A stretch of DNA of 64,000 nt from positions 1,478,841 through 1,542,840 of the forward strand of contig NW_003314304.1 of NCBI RefSeq assembly GCF_000143415.4, in the 5' to 3' direction. The position numbers and the translations under genes were made by a program. Under the pieces are notes generated by a model. The model saw only the letters and a program-made list of their open reading frames with translations. It had not been told where the DNA came from and did no database searches. This document shows positions 22,079-34,470 of the stretch, piece by piece. This stretch comes from Selaginella moellendorffii. Taxonomy: Eukaryota > Streptophyta > Lycopodiopsida > Selaginellales > Selaginellaceae. Numbering within the stretch: position 1 is the stretch's first letter; each line of letters begins with the position of its first letter.

Positions 22079-24479
22079 ATGGCTCAAAGAACAAATGCGA
22101 AGGGTCCGGAGGTAAGCGAGTTTGAGAATTTTTTCTTCCTTGCGAGAGAGATTTAAAAGATCAAATATTTTTTTTTCTTTCTTCGCAGTTTTTCTGGCCC
22201 CGACAAGTTCTTCGCAAGCTGCTCAAGTTGAAGCCCGCGTCGGACGGGTTCAATGCGGACGATCACGACGAAGACGACGACGACGACGACATGGAAAGCA
22301 GCGGCGATGGCACCTTGTCGTCCGGTATTCTTTCAAAACTTTGATAATGCTAAGCTTTCCATAAACTTTTGCTCGTGTTCTTCCGCAGATTCGAGTGAGC
22401 ACGAGGTGGAGCTCAAGCCTGCAAATCGAACGCGAAGTTTGCCCCCGCTGTATCCAACGACAGGTCTCGAGAAAAATCTGTTTTTCCGCAACTTAGATAT
22501 GGATCTTTTTAGTACTTCTTGTTTTTTCTTTCAGATCGACCGAAGCAAACACCGTCTCCAACTGTGGCTCTTGCGCGAGGACAGTCCGAGACGCTGTGGA
22601 CGCAGCTTGTCGACACTCTCGACTACCGGTATGTCTCTCCAAATTCGATTTTGTGAGAAGCTCTTGCTCACCAGTCGCGAATTCTTTGTCCAGGATACAT
22701 GTTGGGAGCTGGAATGTAGCTGGGAAGTCTCCAAACCCCGACTTAGATCTTCGAAAGTGGCTGGACGTCGATCAACCCGTGGATATGTACGTGATCGGGT
22801 AAGCCAAACTCGCTCTCGAGCTCTTTCGATCTTTAGAACTCAACAGTTTTCTGCTCTGATAGATTTCAAGAGGTCGTTCCTTTGAATGCCGGCAACGTCC
22901 TGGTAGCCGCCGACAACAGCCCCGTGGCAAAGTGGGAGTCGCTCATCCGCAAGACTCTCAATGGCGATCGGCGAAGAACAAAGAGCTGTCCAGCCTCTCC
23001 AGCCGCTGTTCATCCCGGCGACGACACCATCGAAACTTTCTCCTCGCTGCTCTCATCATCGTCGTCGTCATCGGAAGAACAATCTCGCCAGTGCGGTGCA
23101 TCGCCAACTATTTCCTCCTCGTCTTCTTCCGGAGACTCCGATGGAAGACAAAAGAGCAAACTTTCAACTCGAGGAGGAGGAGGAGGATTCCACCGGAGGA
23201 GCCGGAGTGCCTCGGACCATAACTTTCTCAACACCTGGACACCGAGTATCCCGCGCTCTAGCTCCGACGCCACACTCATCAAGTTTGCGGATTTGCCGTG
23301 TCCAAGCCACGACGCGATCTCCCCGACCATCTCGGCTTGTCTCTCGGACAACACGACGATGGCTTCTCCCGGAAACTCGGAGAACTACGTCCGGATCGTG
23401 AGCAAGCAAATGGTGGGAGTGTATGTCAGCATATGGATCCGCAAGAACCTTCGCAGGCACGTCCACGGACTCAAAGTTTGCTGCGTTGGCTGTGGACTCA
23501 TGGGATACTGTGGAAACAAAGTAAGCGTTTCCAAGTTCTTCTTTTTTTGTTCCTGATCATCTTTTGGATTTTTTGTTCTTGATCTTGCGGGTATTTTCTT
23601 CTCTTCTCAGGGCTCCGTTGCTGTCAGTATGTTGCTCCACCAGACGAGCTTTTGCTTCGTTTGCACGCATTTGACATCGGGTGACAGGGAAGGTGACGAG
23701 CTACGACGAAATGGCGACGTTGCCGAGATTCTCCGGCGGACGGCGTTTAATCGATCCAGCAAGGCCGGCTCGTCTAGCTCGGATCTTCCCGAGACAATCC
23801 TCCAGCACGAGTAAGCTTCATAGAGTTTTTGTGTTCTTCGAGAGCTCTAAAGTTTCGTTTTTCTTCGGCACAGTCGTGTGGTTTGGCTGGGCGACTTGAA
23901 CTATCGTCTTGCGCTCAGTGATTCCGAGACGCGAGCTTTGGTTGCGAGAGGTGACTGGCAAAGATTGCTCGCTAGAGACCAGGTAACGTTTTCTGTCATC
24001 TTTTCTCTTTCTTTCTTCTTTCTCCTTGCGAGTGTTCTCTGCTGATCGAGTGTTCTTCCATCTTTTCCAGCTTAAGATGGAGCAAACTGCCGGTCGTGTC
24101 TTCGATGGCTGGCAAGAAGGAGGGATCTACTTTGCCCCCACTTACAAGTACGTGAAGAACACGGACTGCTACTTTGGAGTGAACTCTAAACCCGGAGAGA
24201 AGCGTCGAACACCATCTTGGTCAGTGTGATCTTGGTAGATGATTCAAGCTTTTGGATCTAAGTTGTGGAACGCACAGGTGTGACAGGATACTGTATCGCG
24301 GCCGCGGCCTCAAGCAAATTAGCTACGCTCGAGCCGAGCACCAGTTCTCAGATCACAGGCCTGTCAAGTCCGCGTTCCTGGCCGAGGTGGAAGTTTTCAG
24401 CAATCGCAAGATGAAAACGGTGGCTAGGGTCACCAAATCCTCGCAGCTCAAATCCTGCAACGAAGAGGTATGGAAATGA
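22079..24479 (+). CDS. Inositol polyphosphate 5-phosphatase (plant type I, CVP2-like)
   Basis: I infer ten exons: 22079-22111, 22189-22324, 22389-22463, 22535-22628, 22694-22798, 22863-23520, 23611-23810, 23874-23982, 24071-24219 and 24278-24479. All introns are GT/AG and join in phase. The N-terminus [15 protein letters not shown] is typical of plant type I enzymes. The catalytic domain shows [36 protein letters not shown], the catalytic WLGDLNYRL, the split [14 protein letters not shown], and SDHRPV. These enzymes remove the 5-phosphate from Ins(1,4,5)P3 and/or phosphoinositides and shape calcium and PIP2 signalling and vein or pollen development. A Ser-rich insertion (encoded at about 22985-23390) separates the motifs, as in other plant members. 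No WD40 repeats precede the domain. Substrate preference is not readable from sequence. Confidence 0.93.
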
Positions 24480-25198
24480 AAACCATTTCATTTCATTCTT
24501 TTTTCCTTTCTTTCTTGGTATCTGTTTAAAAATCCAATCAAAGATTGTCACCTTGGTCTAGTTCGGACGTTCAGCAGCCTTAGGATTTGGATCCCAACGC
24601 TACGGCCTCGAAAAGTCTCGTAAACAACACGAACAAATATCATTTTGCCTCGAAGTCTCGTGAAGAAAAAATCTATTAAAACTTTCTTTTTGTACATCGA
24701 TATGGAGTTAAAAGTGTATGAAAAATGTAAAGCTTTCTCTTGAGACAAAAATCTTCGATATAAATTAATGTAAAGCTGCATATAGTTTTTGTTTTTGTGA
24801 CATCATGGGAATCAAAGATCACGATGGATATATAATCGCAATCACAATCTCGGTAGCTGACTTTAAAAAATACACGAGAAAGATGAATCCTATTTTTATT
24901 GTTCTTGGAAGAACCAGGCTTAACTTTGTCAAATCTTTGACTGCTTTTCGCTAAAATCGCGATGGAAGTACACACCCACGAGGCGACGAAAGTGGCCACT
25001 GACTTTGGAGCAGCTCCAAAGTTCGCCATCAAAATCTCGGTAGCTTACCTTCTTCTCGAAAGAATAAAGCTTGTGAATCCCTGTTGATCCGGACTATGGG
25101 AACCACAAGGAAACATCGCAAGCATACCAACCAAGCCAAGCATAGCTAGAAAACCATTAATCTATCCAACCTTTATAATAAGAATCACACTACCTCTA
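24480..25198. other. Intergenic between convergent 5-phosphatase and LRR genes
   Basis: The two genes end toward each other, so this segment should hold both 3' UTRs. It is AT-rich with no recognisable coding sequence, RNA gene or repeat. Confidence 0.5.
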
Positions 25199-28109
25199 TC
25201 ATTGAGGGAGCTTGCCGTGGAGGTATTGAAGCAACGCTTTTGTTCCGCGCTCGAGGATGCCTCGCCGAATGCTGCAGGGAATCCAAGATCACTAAAAAGC
25301 CTCTGTATCGCGAGAGCTACCTTCTCAATGGATTCCCGTCCACTTTAAGCTTGCGTAATGTGGGTTCCAGATATCCCTGATGACCCGGACAATGAGAAGC
25401 AAAGAAAAAGAGAACTTTGCGGGAAAAGCATACCAGTTGAGGAGGAAGAGTAGACAGGTTGTTGTCCGTCAAGTCCAGTTCTTCGAGCGTACTCATCTCA
25501 CCGAATTCCTGCATCAAGCAATAGCACGCAAAACATAAAAGAACTTAAGAGACTTGCCTGAGGTAGCACGCTAATATTGTTCTGGCTCAAGTCCAAAATT
25601 CGTAAGCTAGACATCCGGGGCAAATCCCAAGGGATGGCTGCCATTTGAGTTCTCCTGTGCAGACGCCAAAGTTAGTTTTAGAGAGAGTCTAAAAGCATGT
25701 ATACGTTTACTCACATCAGTCGCAGTTCTTGGAGGCCAGTCATTAGAGACAAGCACGGAGGTGGTAGAAGCTGTGCAACCACGCCACTTAAATCCAGGAG
25801 TTGTAGATTGGACACGGCCGAGAATGCACCTGGTGGAAGCTAAACACACGCAGGTTAATACAGAAAGTTGGAGCTTGTTTGAAAACCCCGTACCGCAACT
25901 ATAGGATTTCGAGCAAGATTTAGATGCTTGAGGTTTGGTAGAGAGGCGAAAACGCTTCCTGGCCACTCTTGGATCTTATTGTCTGCAAGAATGAGAGCCT
26001 GTGACGCGATAACTTGGTGAGACAAGAAACTGCTTTCTCGAAATGCTGATTACCTCCATCGAAGTGCACATCGACATTTCTGGCGGCAGCTCTTGGATGC
26101 AGTTCTTAGCAAGATCAAGTTGGACAAGGTCGCATGACTCCCACACTGCAGGAGGAACATGGTCCAAATTTTTGTCGGAAAGAGACAAGGCCTGAAATAA
26201 AGTTCAGTCTGTTGTCTTTGAAAGTATTAATTGGAAAGAGTTTGGTACCACACTTTTGAAGAAACTGCCACTCGTGCTGCTTGGACAACCTGCTCCTGGA
26301 TGTTCATGCCAAATATATTGCCTGACGAGGCAGCTTCTGGTTTTGATTCTGCAAATCAGAAGCTGGAGTTGAAAAGTCTTGTTCCAGCCTCATAAATTAC
26401 CATCTTCAGCTGTGGAACGATCACGCAAGTACTTAAGTAGAGCAGGAGTACTTCCAGTAACCAAGGAACTGCACTCATTAAAAAGAAAGTGCAATCAGTA
26501 CTTTGGCATAGGTCAAAGATCTTACGTTCTTAACGTTCGCAAGGGATTTCCTGTAAGCACAAGCTTTCTCAACGATCCCATGAAGCCTGTAGGAACCGAA
26601 GTGTCAAAAACGCAATCAGGAACTTCAGCTTTTACTAACCGAGCTCAGGAGGCAATCCGCTTAGATTGTTGTTAGAAAGGTCGAGCACAGAAAGCCGCAT
26701 GGAACAAGCAGAAACTGGGAACTCAGAGAGCTGAGAGACAATGTTTAGTGGAAACATCACACAAGGAGCCACACAAGGACTGGAAACATCACCTGATTAC
26801 CATGCAGATCAAATGTGAGCAATGACTGGAGGTTCCCAATCTCGTTTGGAAGAGAAGAAAGCAAGTTATCTCTGAACAACAATAAAATGTATATATACTT
26901 TTTAGACACATGTAAAGAAAGGTACATACCCAAAATACGCCTCCACCAGCATACTGCAATTTACCAAAGAAGATGGTATCGACTTGATCTCTATGCGGAA
27001 TTTTGTCAGTAAGCTAATCACATTTGAAAATAGAGCACATACTATTCTGATGTAAGTCGAGACGTAGAAGTCGAGTGAGATTACCAATTTCTTCTGGTAG
27101 CTCAGTTATAGCATTCTTTCCTGCAGTTTAATTCCACTAGAAATAAGATGATGCCGAAACGGGCGGAAGAATGTACCTGCATTAAGCTCAGTCAGATTAC
27201 CGAGCGAGTGGAACAAGCTTGAAGGAAAACCGGTGATTTTGTTTCCCTACAAGCAAGTCACAAAAGTGGGATCACCGGATTCAACGAGAAAGTAGAAAAG
27301 TAAGAAAGAATCACTTTTACCTCGATACTGAGGCTAATCAGTCGAGAACAGGAAGCCAGTTGATCTGGCAGAAATGTGAGGCCATTGTTGGACAACTGGA
27401 AACAAACACTCGCGCTAGAAAAAAGCACAAATTTTTCACATCTTCACCTTTAGCTCTGCAAGATCAACACACAGTCCAATCGTGGAAGCAAGCTCCTTAA
27501 TTTGGTTGTTGGACGCGAGAAACCTGCCAAAAAACAAATAAAATAAGGACCCACACGATTCGTGTCGATCGTGTTCGTATTTCTGTAGCTTACTTCACGA
27601 GAGATGCTAGATTTCCAATCTCCACCGGAAGTTCCAAAATCGCATTGTGAGAAACATCGAGCGTCTTCAATGAAGTCAGCCTGAGAAGAAAGAATCAGCA
27701 GACGAGAAAAGTCAAGCCACTAAAACTCTTACATGCCAATGCTTTCAGGAAGAGATTCCAGTTCATTGTAGCTGATGTTGAGGACCACGACAGAGACGAG
27801 ATTCCCGAGCTCCTGGGAAAGAAGCTTGATCTTGTTGTGAGCAAGAACAAGCCTGTGAAGATCTACAAGCTTGAGAAGACAAACCAGCAAAACGGTTTAT
27901 AAAAAGTCCAATGCGAAACCATACCTCCCACCACTTTTCATCCTGCCCAACACACTCCAGGAGCTTGTAGACTTGCGGAGGCACTTCCCTGGAATCACCC
28001 ACATTACCAGTTAGTGTCGCAAGTAAAGGATTGAATGCGCGTACCTCAGATTCCTGTTGGAGAGGTCGAGAGAACCGGATGCTCGAGCCATCTTGAGAAG
28101 GCGTTCCAT
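25199..28109 (-). CDS. Leucine-rich-repeat protein, LRRC40-like
   Basis: This is a multi-exon minus-strand gene. It starts [20 protein letters not shown] in exon 1 (28045-28109) and ends ...[18 protein letters not shown] with a TGA at 25199-25201. Each short exon encodes one or two 23-residue LRRs of the SDS22/Ras-group type, such as [15 protein letters not shown] near 27770, [15 protein letters not shown] near 26100 and [15 protein letters not shown] near 25450. The C-terminal R-R-x-I-L-E-R-G-T-x-A-x-L is characteristic of LRRC40 homologues. No signal peptide, transmembrane segment or kinase is seen, so the protein is probably cytosolic or nuclear. It may be a scaffold, but no molecular function is established. 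It starts about 108 bp beyond the stop of the S1-domain gene on the same strand. Not every exon boundary was checked. Confidence 0.85.
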
Positions 28110-28216
28110 TCTCTCCTCACCTCTCTACCTAGGGCTCACACTCAATTTCTTCTTCTTGGCTGTTCCAAGCACTTCCCATCCAGTTTATAAGACATGGATG
28201 GGTACAGGCTGTTTGG

Positions 28217-29950
28217 TTACTTGTTTTCTTCAAAATCCAACCAGTCCAAGTTGGCGATTTGCTTCGTCTCCACATCCCGTGCTTGTTTCAGCGTCTCTTC
28301 GTATGAGCCGGTCTTGGACCTCCGGACATCGTCTAAAAATTTCGATTTGTCCCTCCTCCAGTCTTTGAAAGCGTCGTCAGCTTCTGTGAACACTTTCTGG
28401 AACAAGCGAGAGGAAGAATGAAGAGAGCAATAACGAGAAATGAAACATCTTACCTCCTTGTCTGCGATAATCGATCCCTTCTCGCGCTCCAAGAGTGAAG
28501 TGCTGATCAGAAGTTGTTTGAGAATATCGAACAAAAAAAGGAAAGAAAATCACACCTTAAGATGACTTTGTCCGGAACTCGAGGTCTCAGTACTACTGCC
28601 TTGATGCGATCCCCTTCCGCAAAAATGTCGGCCACGCGAGCAATTCTTCGATGGGATATGTTCGATATATGGAGCAATGCGCTGAAAGAAAAAAAAAAAA
28701 AGACGATTCAAGCCGGTTCGATACATAGACAAACTACCTTAAATCTGTTTCATCAATGCTGACAACAACTCCATAAGCTTCAACCTTCTTGACAACACCT
28801 TCAACTAGTGAGTCCGGGGGTGCAAGCTGTTGTACCTGAAAAAATAGCAGAACAGTACCCATTAAGTGGACTCTATTCAGAGAAACTGAAGATACCCACC
28901 CATGCTGCGCGTTCGTTCACAAGTATTCTCGCTTTTGCTTCCTCTACCTCAATAATCATCACAAGCAAAGTTCTTCCCACCTATACGCAACAGAAAGCAC
29001 TTCAGTTTCTTACGTGAAGTGAAACTGTATCCAGCTTACATAGTCTTTCAGCTGTGTGATATCCCGAGGCGAGTTCTGGATCATATCTTTTGGAAGGAAA
29101 GCTGTCAACCCCTGCAATAGTTTGGTCGGCCACCAAAATCGGGTAAATGCTCCAAACGAAGTACCTCAATCCGACAGATCAGCCCACCGAGATTGTACGA
29201 TTCAATCCGGACTTCTATACTTTCTTCAGCGCTGTGAATCTGACTAAAAGAAAGCAGGAAATGAAATTCCACCATGATCAAAATATGAACTGCTAGAATA
29301 AAGAGAAGAATACTCACATCTCTCACTCGTTGCCAAGCGATCGGTCGAGAAAAGTTCCGCATAGATAGCAAAGCTGTGCCGCTCAAAGTCTTCCCGATTA
29401 TCAAAAGCTGCACAATCGTCCCAGGCTCCACCATGAGATCGCCACCAGCGGAAGCATCCAATGCCTCGTCATCTTTCACGAGACAAGCCCGACCACTTGT
29501 TGGTGGAACAAATCTCTCCGAATAACCATCAGAATTATCGTCGTCAATCCTCCACATTCGATCTTCCAGCTTGAACCTCTCGAAAGGAACAAGATCCCGC
29601 GCAAACATCATTCCCAGCGATTGAGCTCCTATGTCCACTTCCAATTTGCTGCTGTTCCCGGACACTACCATCCCCACAACAACATCCCCGAGCTTTGGCT
29701 CGTAGTAATCCACCGAAATATCCTCCACAGGAGCTGGAATCGGCGCCTTCTCCTCGAAATCTTCCTTCTCCTCGCCAGCGCTGCTGTTCTTGCCTACTGG
29801 AGGAACCGGTACCTTAATCTCTGCTCGAATCGGCTTCTGTGGACTCGGAATCGATCTGACACTGCTTTCACCCTGCATTGCCCGGGCGCTCATCCTAGAA
29901 CTCCTTGCCGGCGCGCAAAACCCTGGGCGCCATAGCGCTTGCTTCTCCAT
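28217..29950 (-). CDS. S1-domain RNA-binding protein, probably plastid (SRRP1-like)
   Basis: Exon 1 is 29318-29950 and several shorter exons follow, ending DWLDFEENK with a TAA at 28217-28219. The start MEKQALWRPGFCAPARSSRM looks like a chloroplast transit peptide. Two or three S1/OB-fold modules are visible: GDVVVGMVVSGNSSKLEVDI (encoded about 29690-29640), GLICRIEVLRLEHLP/GLTAFLPKDM around the exon 2-3 junction (about 29160-29060), and SLVEGVVKKVEAYGVVVSI (about 28800-28760). The module order and the C-terminal helix rich in Lys, Asp and Glu resemble Arabidopsis At3g23700 (SRRP1), an S1 protein acting in chloroplast RNA folding and rRNA processing. Bacterial ribosomal protein S1 is the broader family. 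A telo-box-like AAAACCCTAGGG lies just upstream (about 29958-29970). The plastid location is inferred from the N-terminus only. Confidence 0.87.
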
Positions 29951-30042
29951 CGCTTCCAAAAACCCTAGGGAAAGAGGAGGGAGAATCTTTTATTTATTTG
30001 TTTAAAACTCACAAGAATCAAGGAAGAGTCTTGTTGGACGAA

Positions 30043-31768
30043 TCATCCAGCCAAGTTTAAAGTGAACGATACATATGGATGAGCTTCCACTTCTCCTCCC
30101 ACGATTCCAGCCACGCCACCACCATCTTCGTCAGATTTCCAAAAGCCACTGCGCGATCAAACACGCTCGAATGTCACAAACCAAGAAAAAAATCCATTTT
30201 TTTCTTTACCTGTTGGGAGCATTACACAGTCCTTCGAGCATTGATCGGACTTTCTTCTCGTTTCTCTGGCTAGGAGCCATCACTGCGGCCTGTGAATCGA
30301 GAAAAAATGGTTTTTTGTATAGACAAATCTTTGGTGGTATGGATGGATCTTACCAGGAACTTTGGAGGAAGGCCGTATCTCAAAATACTCTCGGCAAAGA
30401 TCCGGATGGCACATATGTGCATCCACGCACTGAAAACCTGCGACGAGGGATGAAAATTGTTTTTCAGATCACGAAAGATAAAAAGAGAAAATGATCACAC
30501 ACCTCTCCGTAACTAGCACAGCACCACTGTTGGAGGGAGCTTCGTAGGCTGTCGAGTTCGCGGCTCAGCTTATCTTGTTCTTGCCTTCTTTGTTGTTGTC
30601 CCTCTGGATCAAACTCGATATCTCTAACCTGATAGAATCTAAAGGCCGTCAGTGAAGAAGAAATGGACTTTTTACCTGGAAGCCTCTCTCTCGTGCAGCT
30701 GATTTGAAGTTGTCTGCTACCTTGCGAAAGAGGATCACGGTGTACAGAGCATACTCGTTGTCCTCGTGTAGCTTCGCAGATGATCGAGGAACCTGAAACG
30801 TTTTGATCAAAATCTTGCGGTTAGAGCGCGCTGTCTTACCACAAAGTCAGTGAGACTTTCGTAGCTCTTTAGCCATTCGTTTTGCGAAAACTTTGAGACT
30901 ACCACCACTAAAGTCACCAGGTGCTCCGTGCTGATAACGTCGGACGGCTTCACCAGGTTGGAGATGTCACGCGCGGCCATGCTACAAAGAACCAAAAACT
31001 CAGTTTTTCCAGCACGAATGACCGCGACAGACCTTCCAGTTTGCCTGCGATTGATAGCACTGAGTTGTGTTTTCACATTCGTGTACTCTGCTACTCTAAT
31101 CTGCAAGAAAATTCACAACACCAACTTGAGCAAATCACACACAAAAAAAAACTCACTTTTAAGTCGTCTTCGTGCTTGGAAACGTTGTCTTGGATCATAT
31201 CGGCAGTCTCTCTGAGAGGATTCATGAGTGGATACTTCGCCTCGTCCCACGTAAATCTGTCAGTAGTCACGACAAACGCTTTAGAATTCCGAGCACTAGG
31301 ATGAGAAAGAAGAAAAACAAATCGTTCTCTCTACTTGGTAATGTAAGTGTCAACTGGTACCCCATCGACTGTAAGAGCGCTCGCTTCCACTCCAGCGTGA
31401 TGATCCAAATCCTCGATCTGGCGACGAATCTTGTGTGTCACTCCCTCCACCACGCCATTGATCTACATTTTTTTTTCCCAGTAGCCCTTGAGAATGAATC
31501 CATCGAAATAATTGAGCTATGAGTACCTTGACAAGATCATCGCTGAGAACCATGAGCGCATCGAGCGTCCCGATCCGCAATTCAGGGATATTGAACTGCG
31601 ACGAATGGGAGTGAGGAAGAAGGAAGAAGAGATTTGGGGAAATACCTTGTAAGTCGGTGTGTCGAAGGCGACTCTGGAGATCCCTTGCTGCAATGCGGCC
31701 CATGTCGCAGCTGCCGATTCGAGCACCGGGAGCGAGACGAGGCAGTAGCGCGTCACGGCCAATGCCAT
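30043..31768 (-). CDS. VHA-C: V-type H+-ATPase subunit C (VHA-C/DET3)
   Basis: This is a multi-exon minus-strand gene starting [20 protein letters not shown] and ending [16 protein letters not shown], with a TGA at 30043-30045. Family signatures run throughout: [116 protein letters not shown] and [12 protein letters not shown]. Subunit C is the single-copy collar protein that joins the V1 head to the V0 membrane ring. It controls reversible assembly of the vacuolar and trans-Golgi proton pump. Length and both ends match the family, so the gene looks complete. It is divergent from the isopropylmalate synthase gene across a 94-bp promoter. Confidence 0.95.
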
Positions 31769-31862
31769 CGAGCGATCGATGCCGCGCGAGAGCGAAGAGG
31801 GAGAACAGAGATCCCAAAAACTTTAGAACCCTAATTAGGGTTTTGTGGCTTGTGTGCGTCTG
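31769..31862. promoter_or_regulatory. 94-bp divergent promoter with a telo-box palindrome
   Basis: Only 94 bp separate the V-ATPase C and IPMS start codons. At 31827-31842 lies a perfect 16-bp palindrome AACCCTAATTAGGGTT, two telo-boxes head to head sharing a TAAT/ATTA centre. It reads identically for both genes and is the only strong motif in the spacer. Telo-box binding by plant TRB or PUR-alpha type proteins is known. Its action here is inferred. Confidence 0.75.
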
Positions 31863-34410
31863 ATGCGTTGCGTTGATGCGATGTCGGCCGTGTCGGCCAT
31901 GGCGATGGATCATCGTGTGATCGCTCCAGCCCCTGGATCCCCAGCATTTCAATGCAAGCTGCGAAAATCTCCATCTCCATCGCCAGCGCCATGGAAATGC
32001 AGGGTTTTGGCTTCCTCCTCGAGCGAGCGCCAGTTTCTTCAGAGAAAGCGGCCGATCTACGTCCCTAGCAGGATCGATGATCCCAGCTACGTCCGGATCT
32101 TCGACACGACGCTCAGGGACGGCGAGCAATCCCCCGGCGCGACGCTGACGAGCAAGGAGAAGCTCGACATTGCGCGGCAGCTTGCCAAGCTGGGCGTGGA
32201 CATCATCGAGGCGGGATTCCCAATCGCGTCGCCCGACGATCTCCTGGCGGTCAAGGGGATCGCGCTCGACGTTGGCAACAGGGTGGACGATGACGGGTAT
32301 GTTCCAGTGATTTGTGGGCTCTCTCGATGCAACAAGGCGGACATAGCTGCCGCCTGGGAGGCTGTGAGCCATGCTCTCCGGCCTCGAATCCACACCTTCA
32401 TCGCGACTAGCGAGATCCACATGAAGCACAAGCTTCGCAAATCACCGGACGAGGTCGTCCAAATCGCCACTGACATGGTTGGATACGCCAAGAGCCTTGG
32501 CTGCCAGGACATCGAGTTTAGTCCCGAGGATGCTGGAAGGTATGCATGGAGATTTTTTTTCCTTGCTTGTTCTTGATCTTCTGACACGAAAAAACAAATT
32601 TTGTTTGTTTTTCTAGGTCCGATCCCGAGTTTTTGTATAGAATTCTCGCGGAAGTTATCAAGGCTGGAGCCACCACTCTCAACATTCCGGATACTGTTGG
32701 CTACACGCTACCTTCGGAGTTTGGAAGGTTGATAGCAATGATCAAGGAAAACACGCCGGGAAGCCAGAATGTTGTCATTTCTACCCACTGTCAAAACGAT
32801 CTTGGACTCGCGACTGCCAACACTCTTGCTGTAAGTGTTCCTCATAAGAAGAAACTTTTCTTGCTTTCGTAGTTTTTTGTTTCTCGCAGCTTGAGATTCT
32901 CGGGTCTGATCTTTCGAGCAGGGTGCTTATGCAGGTGCCAGGCAATTGGAAGTAACAATCAACGGTATTGGAGAGAGAGCAGGCAACGCGTCGCTTGAAG
33001 AGGTTTGCCATCTTAAAGTCTGCCTGGGTTTACCCGTTACTCATTACTTCGTCGTAGGTAGTCATGGCTATTAGATGCCGCGGAGACGAGCAGCTCAATG
33101 GTCTCCACACGGGCATCAAACCCAAGCATATTGCTGTCACAAGTCGCATGGTGAGTTTTACTTCAGTTTCTTCTGTAACGTGGCTTTCTCTCTGGTTGCG
33201 CGTTTCAGGTGTCTGACTATACAGGAATGACCGTTCAACCTCACAAGGCCATTGTTGGGGCCAACGCATTTGCTCACGAAAGCGGAATCCACCAGGTTAA
33301 ATCTACATACTGTAATGGAAGAGGTCTCACGTAATTGTCTCTTGGCAGGATGGGATGCTAAAGTTTAAAGGAACTTATGAGATCATGTGTCCGGAAGACA
33401 TTGGACTTGTTCGTGCTGATGAAGCCGGTATCGTCCTTGGAAAGCACAGGTAACAGCTATGGTTTTTGCTGCTTGTTTGTCCTGACGGCGAGCTTTTTAT
33501 CTTTAGTGGTCGGCATGCGTTAAAAACTCGGTTGTCCCAGGTATGACTGCCCGTTTTAGCATCAGTTGCCATAGTCTAATTCTACGAGCTGATAGCTGGG
33601 ATACGAGCTAGAATCCAAGAAGCTGGATGACGTTTTTAAACGTTTCAAGGCTGTGGCAGACAAAAAGAAGGTAATGTTGTACTTTGCGATGTTTTCCGGC
33701 TTCTAAGTGCTGTGCTGTGCTTTTAGTCCTTATCGGATGTTGACCTGGAAGCTTTGTTATCGGACGAAGTTTTTCAACCAGAAGTTGTGTGGGCTCTTTT
33801 GGACCTCCAGGTTTGCTGCTTTTGCTGTTGCTTCGGCTCACTGTTTGAATACCTTTCTTGAAACAACAGGTCGTGTGTGGAACCCTGGGATTATCAACAG
33901 CGACCGTGAAGTTATCTGGTCCAGATAACATTCAACGTGTTGGTACGTCCATTGGAACGGGGCCTGTGGATGCAGCATACAAGGCAGTTGATTCAATCGT
34001 TCAGGTAATCAAATTTCCTTGAGGAAACTTTTGCATTGCACTGAACAATCTTACAGATTCCAGTAACTCTTTTGGAGTATTCCATGAACGCTGTTACTGA
34101 AGGAATCGATGCAATCGCCAACACAAGAGTCGTGATACGTGCCGAGAACTCGACTCCAGTAACGCACGCCCAAAGCACAGAGCCTGTTCAGAGGTCTTTC
34201 AGGTGAGAATCCATGAAGTTGCTACATCTTCATTCTTACGATTCAACCTTCTGCCTGCTCAGTGGATCCGGTGCATCCGAAGACGTGACAGTCTCAAGCG
34301 TCCGAGCTTACGTGAGTGCTCTTAACAAAGTGATTGGATTTTCCAAAGCAGTCCCTAGTTCCGAGTCGTCGGTTTCAGCTACTCAGGCTACCACAGTTGC
34401 GACAAAGTAG
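31863..34410 (+). CDS. IPMS: 2-isopropylmalate synthase, plastid (leucine biosynthesis)
   Basis: The protein starts [20 protein letters not shown], and the first ~70 residues look like a plastid transit peptide. Mature-domain motifs are [17 protein letters not shown] (substrate and metal site), [46 protein letters not shown] and [15 protein letters not shown]. The enzyme condenses acetyl-CoA with 2-oxoisovalerate, the committed step of leucine synthesis. Exon 1 is 31863-32539 and exon 2 is 32617-32830, followed by about nine more exons. The C-terminal part ([20 protein letters not shown], then [19 protein letters not shown]) is the LeuA allosteric domain for leucine feedback. That domain is lost in the methylthioalkylmalate synthases of glucosinolate plants, so this is a true IPMS. 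A possible alternative ATG lies downstream at about 31881. Confidence 0.94.
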
Positions 34411-34470
34411 AGATAACTTATCCCAACGGTAGCTGTACAGTTTTGCAAGATTTAATCCAGGGATATAGCT

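Noticed and set aside
31350-32429. 359-codon minus-strand frame spanning the VHA-C/IPMS promoter
   Set aside because: It runs across a divergent promoter and antisense to IPMS exon 1. No recognisable domain.
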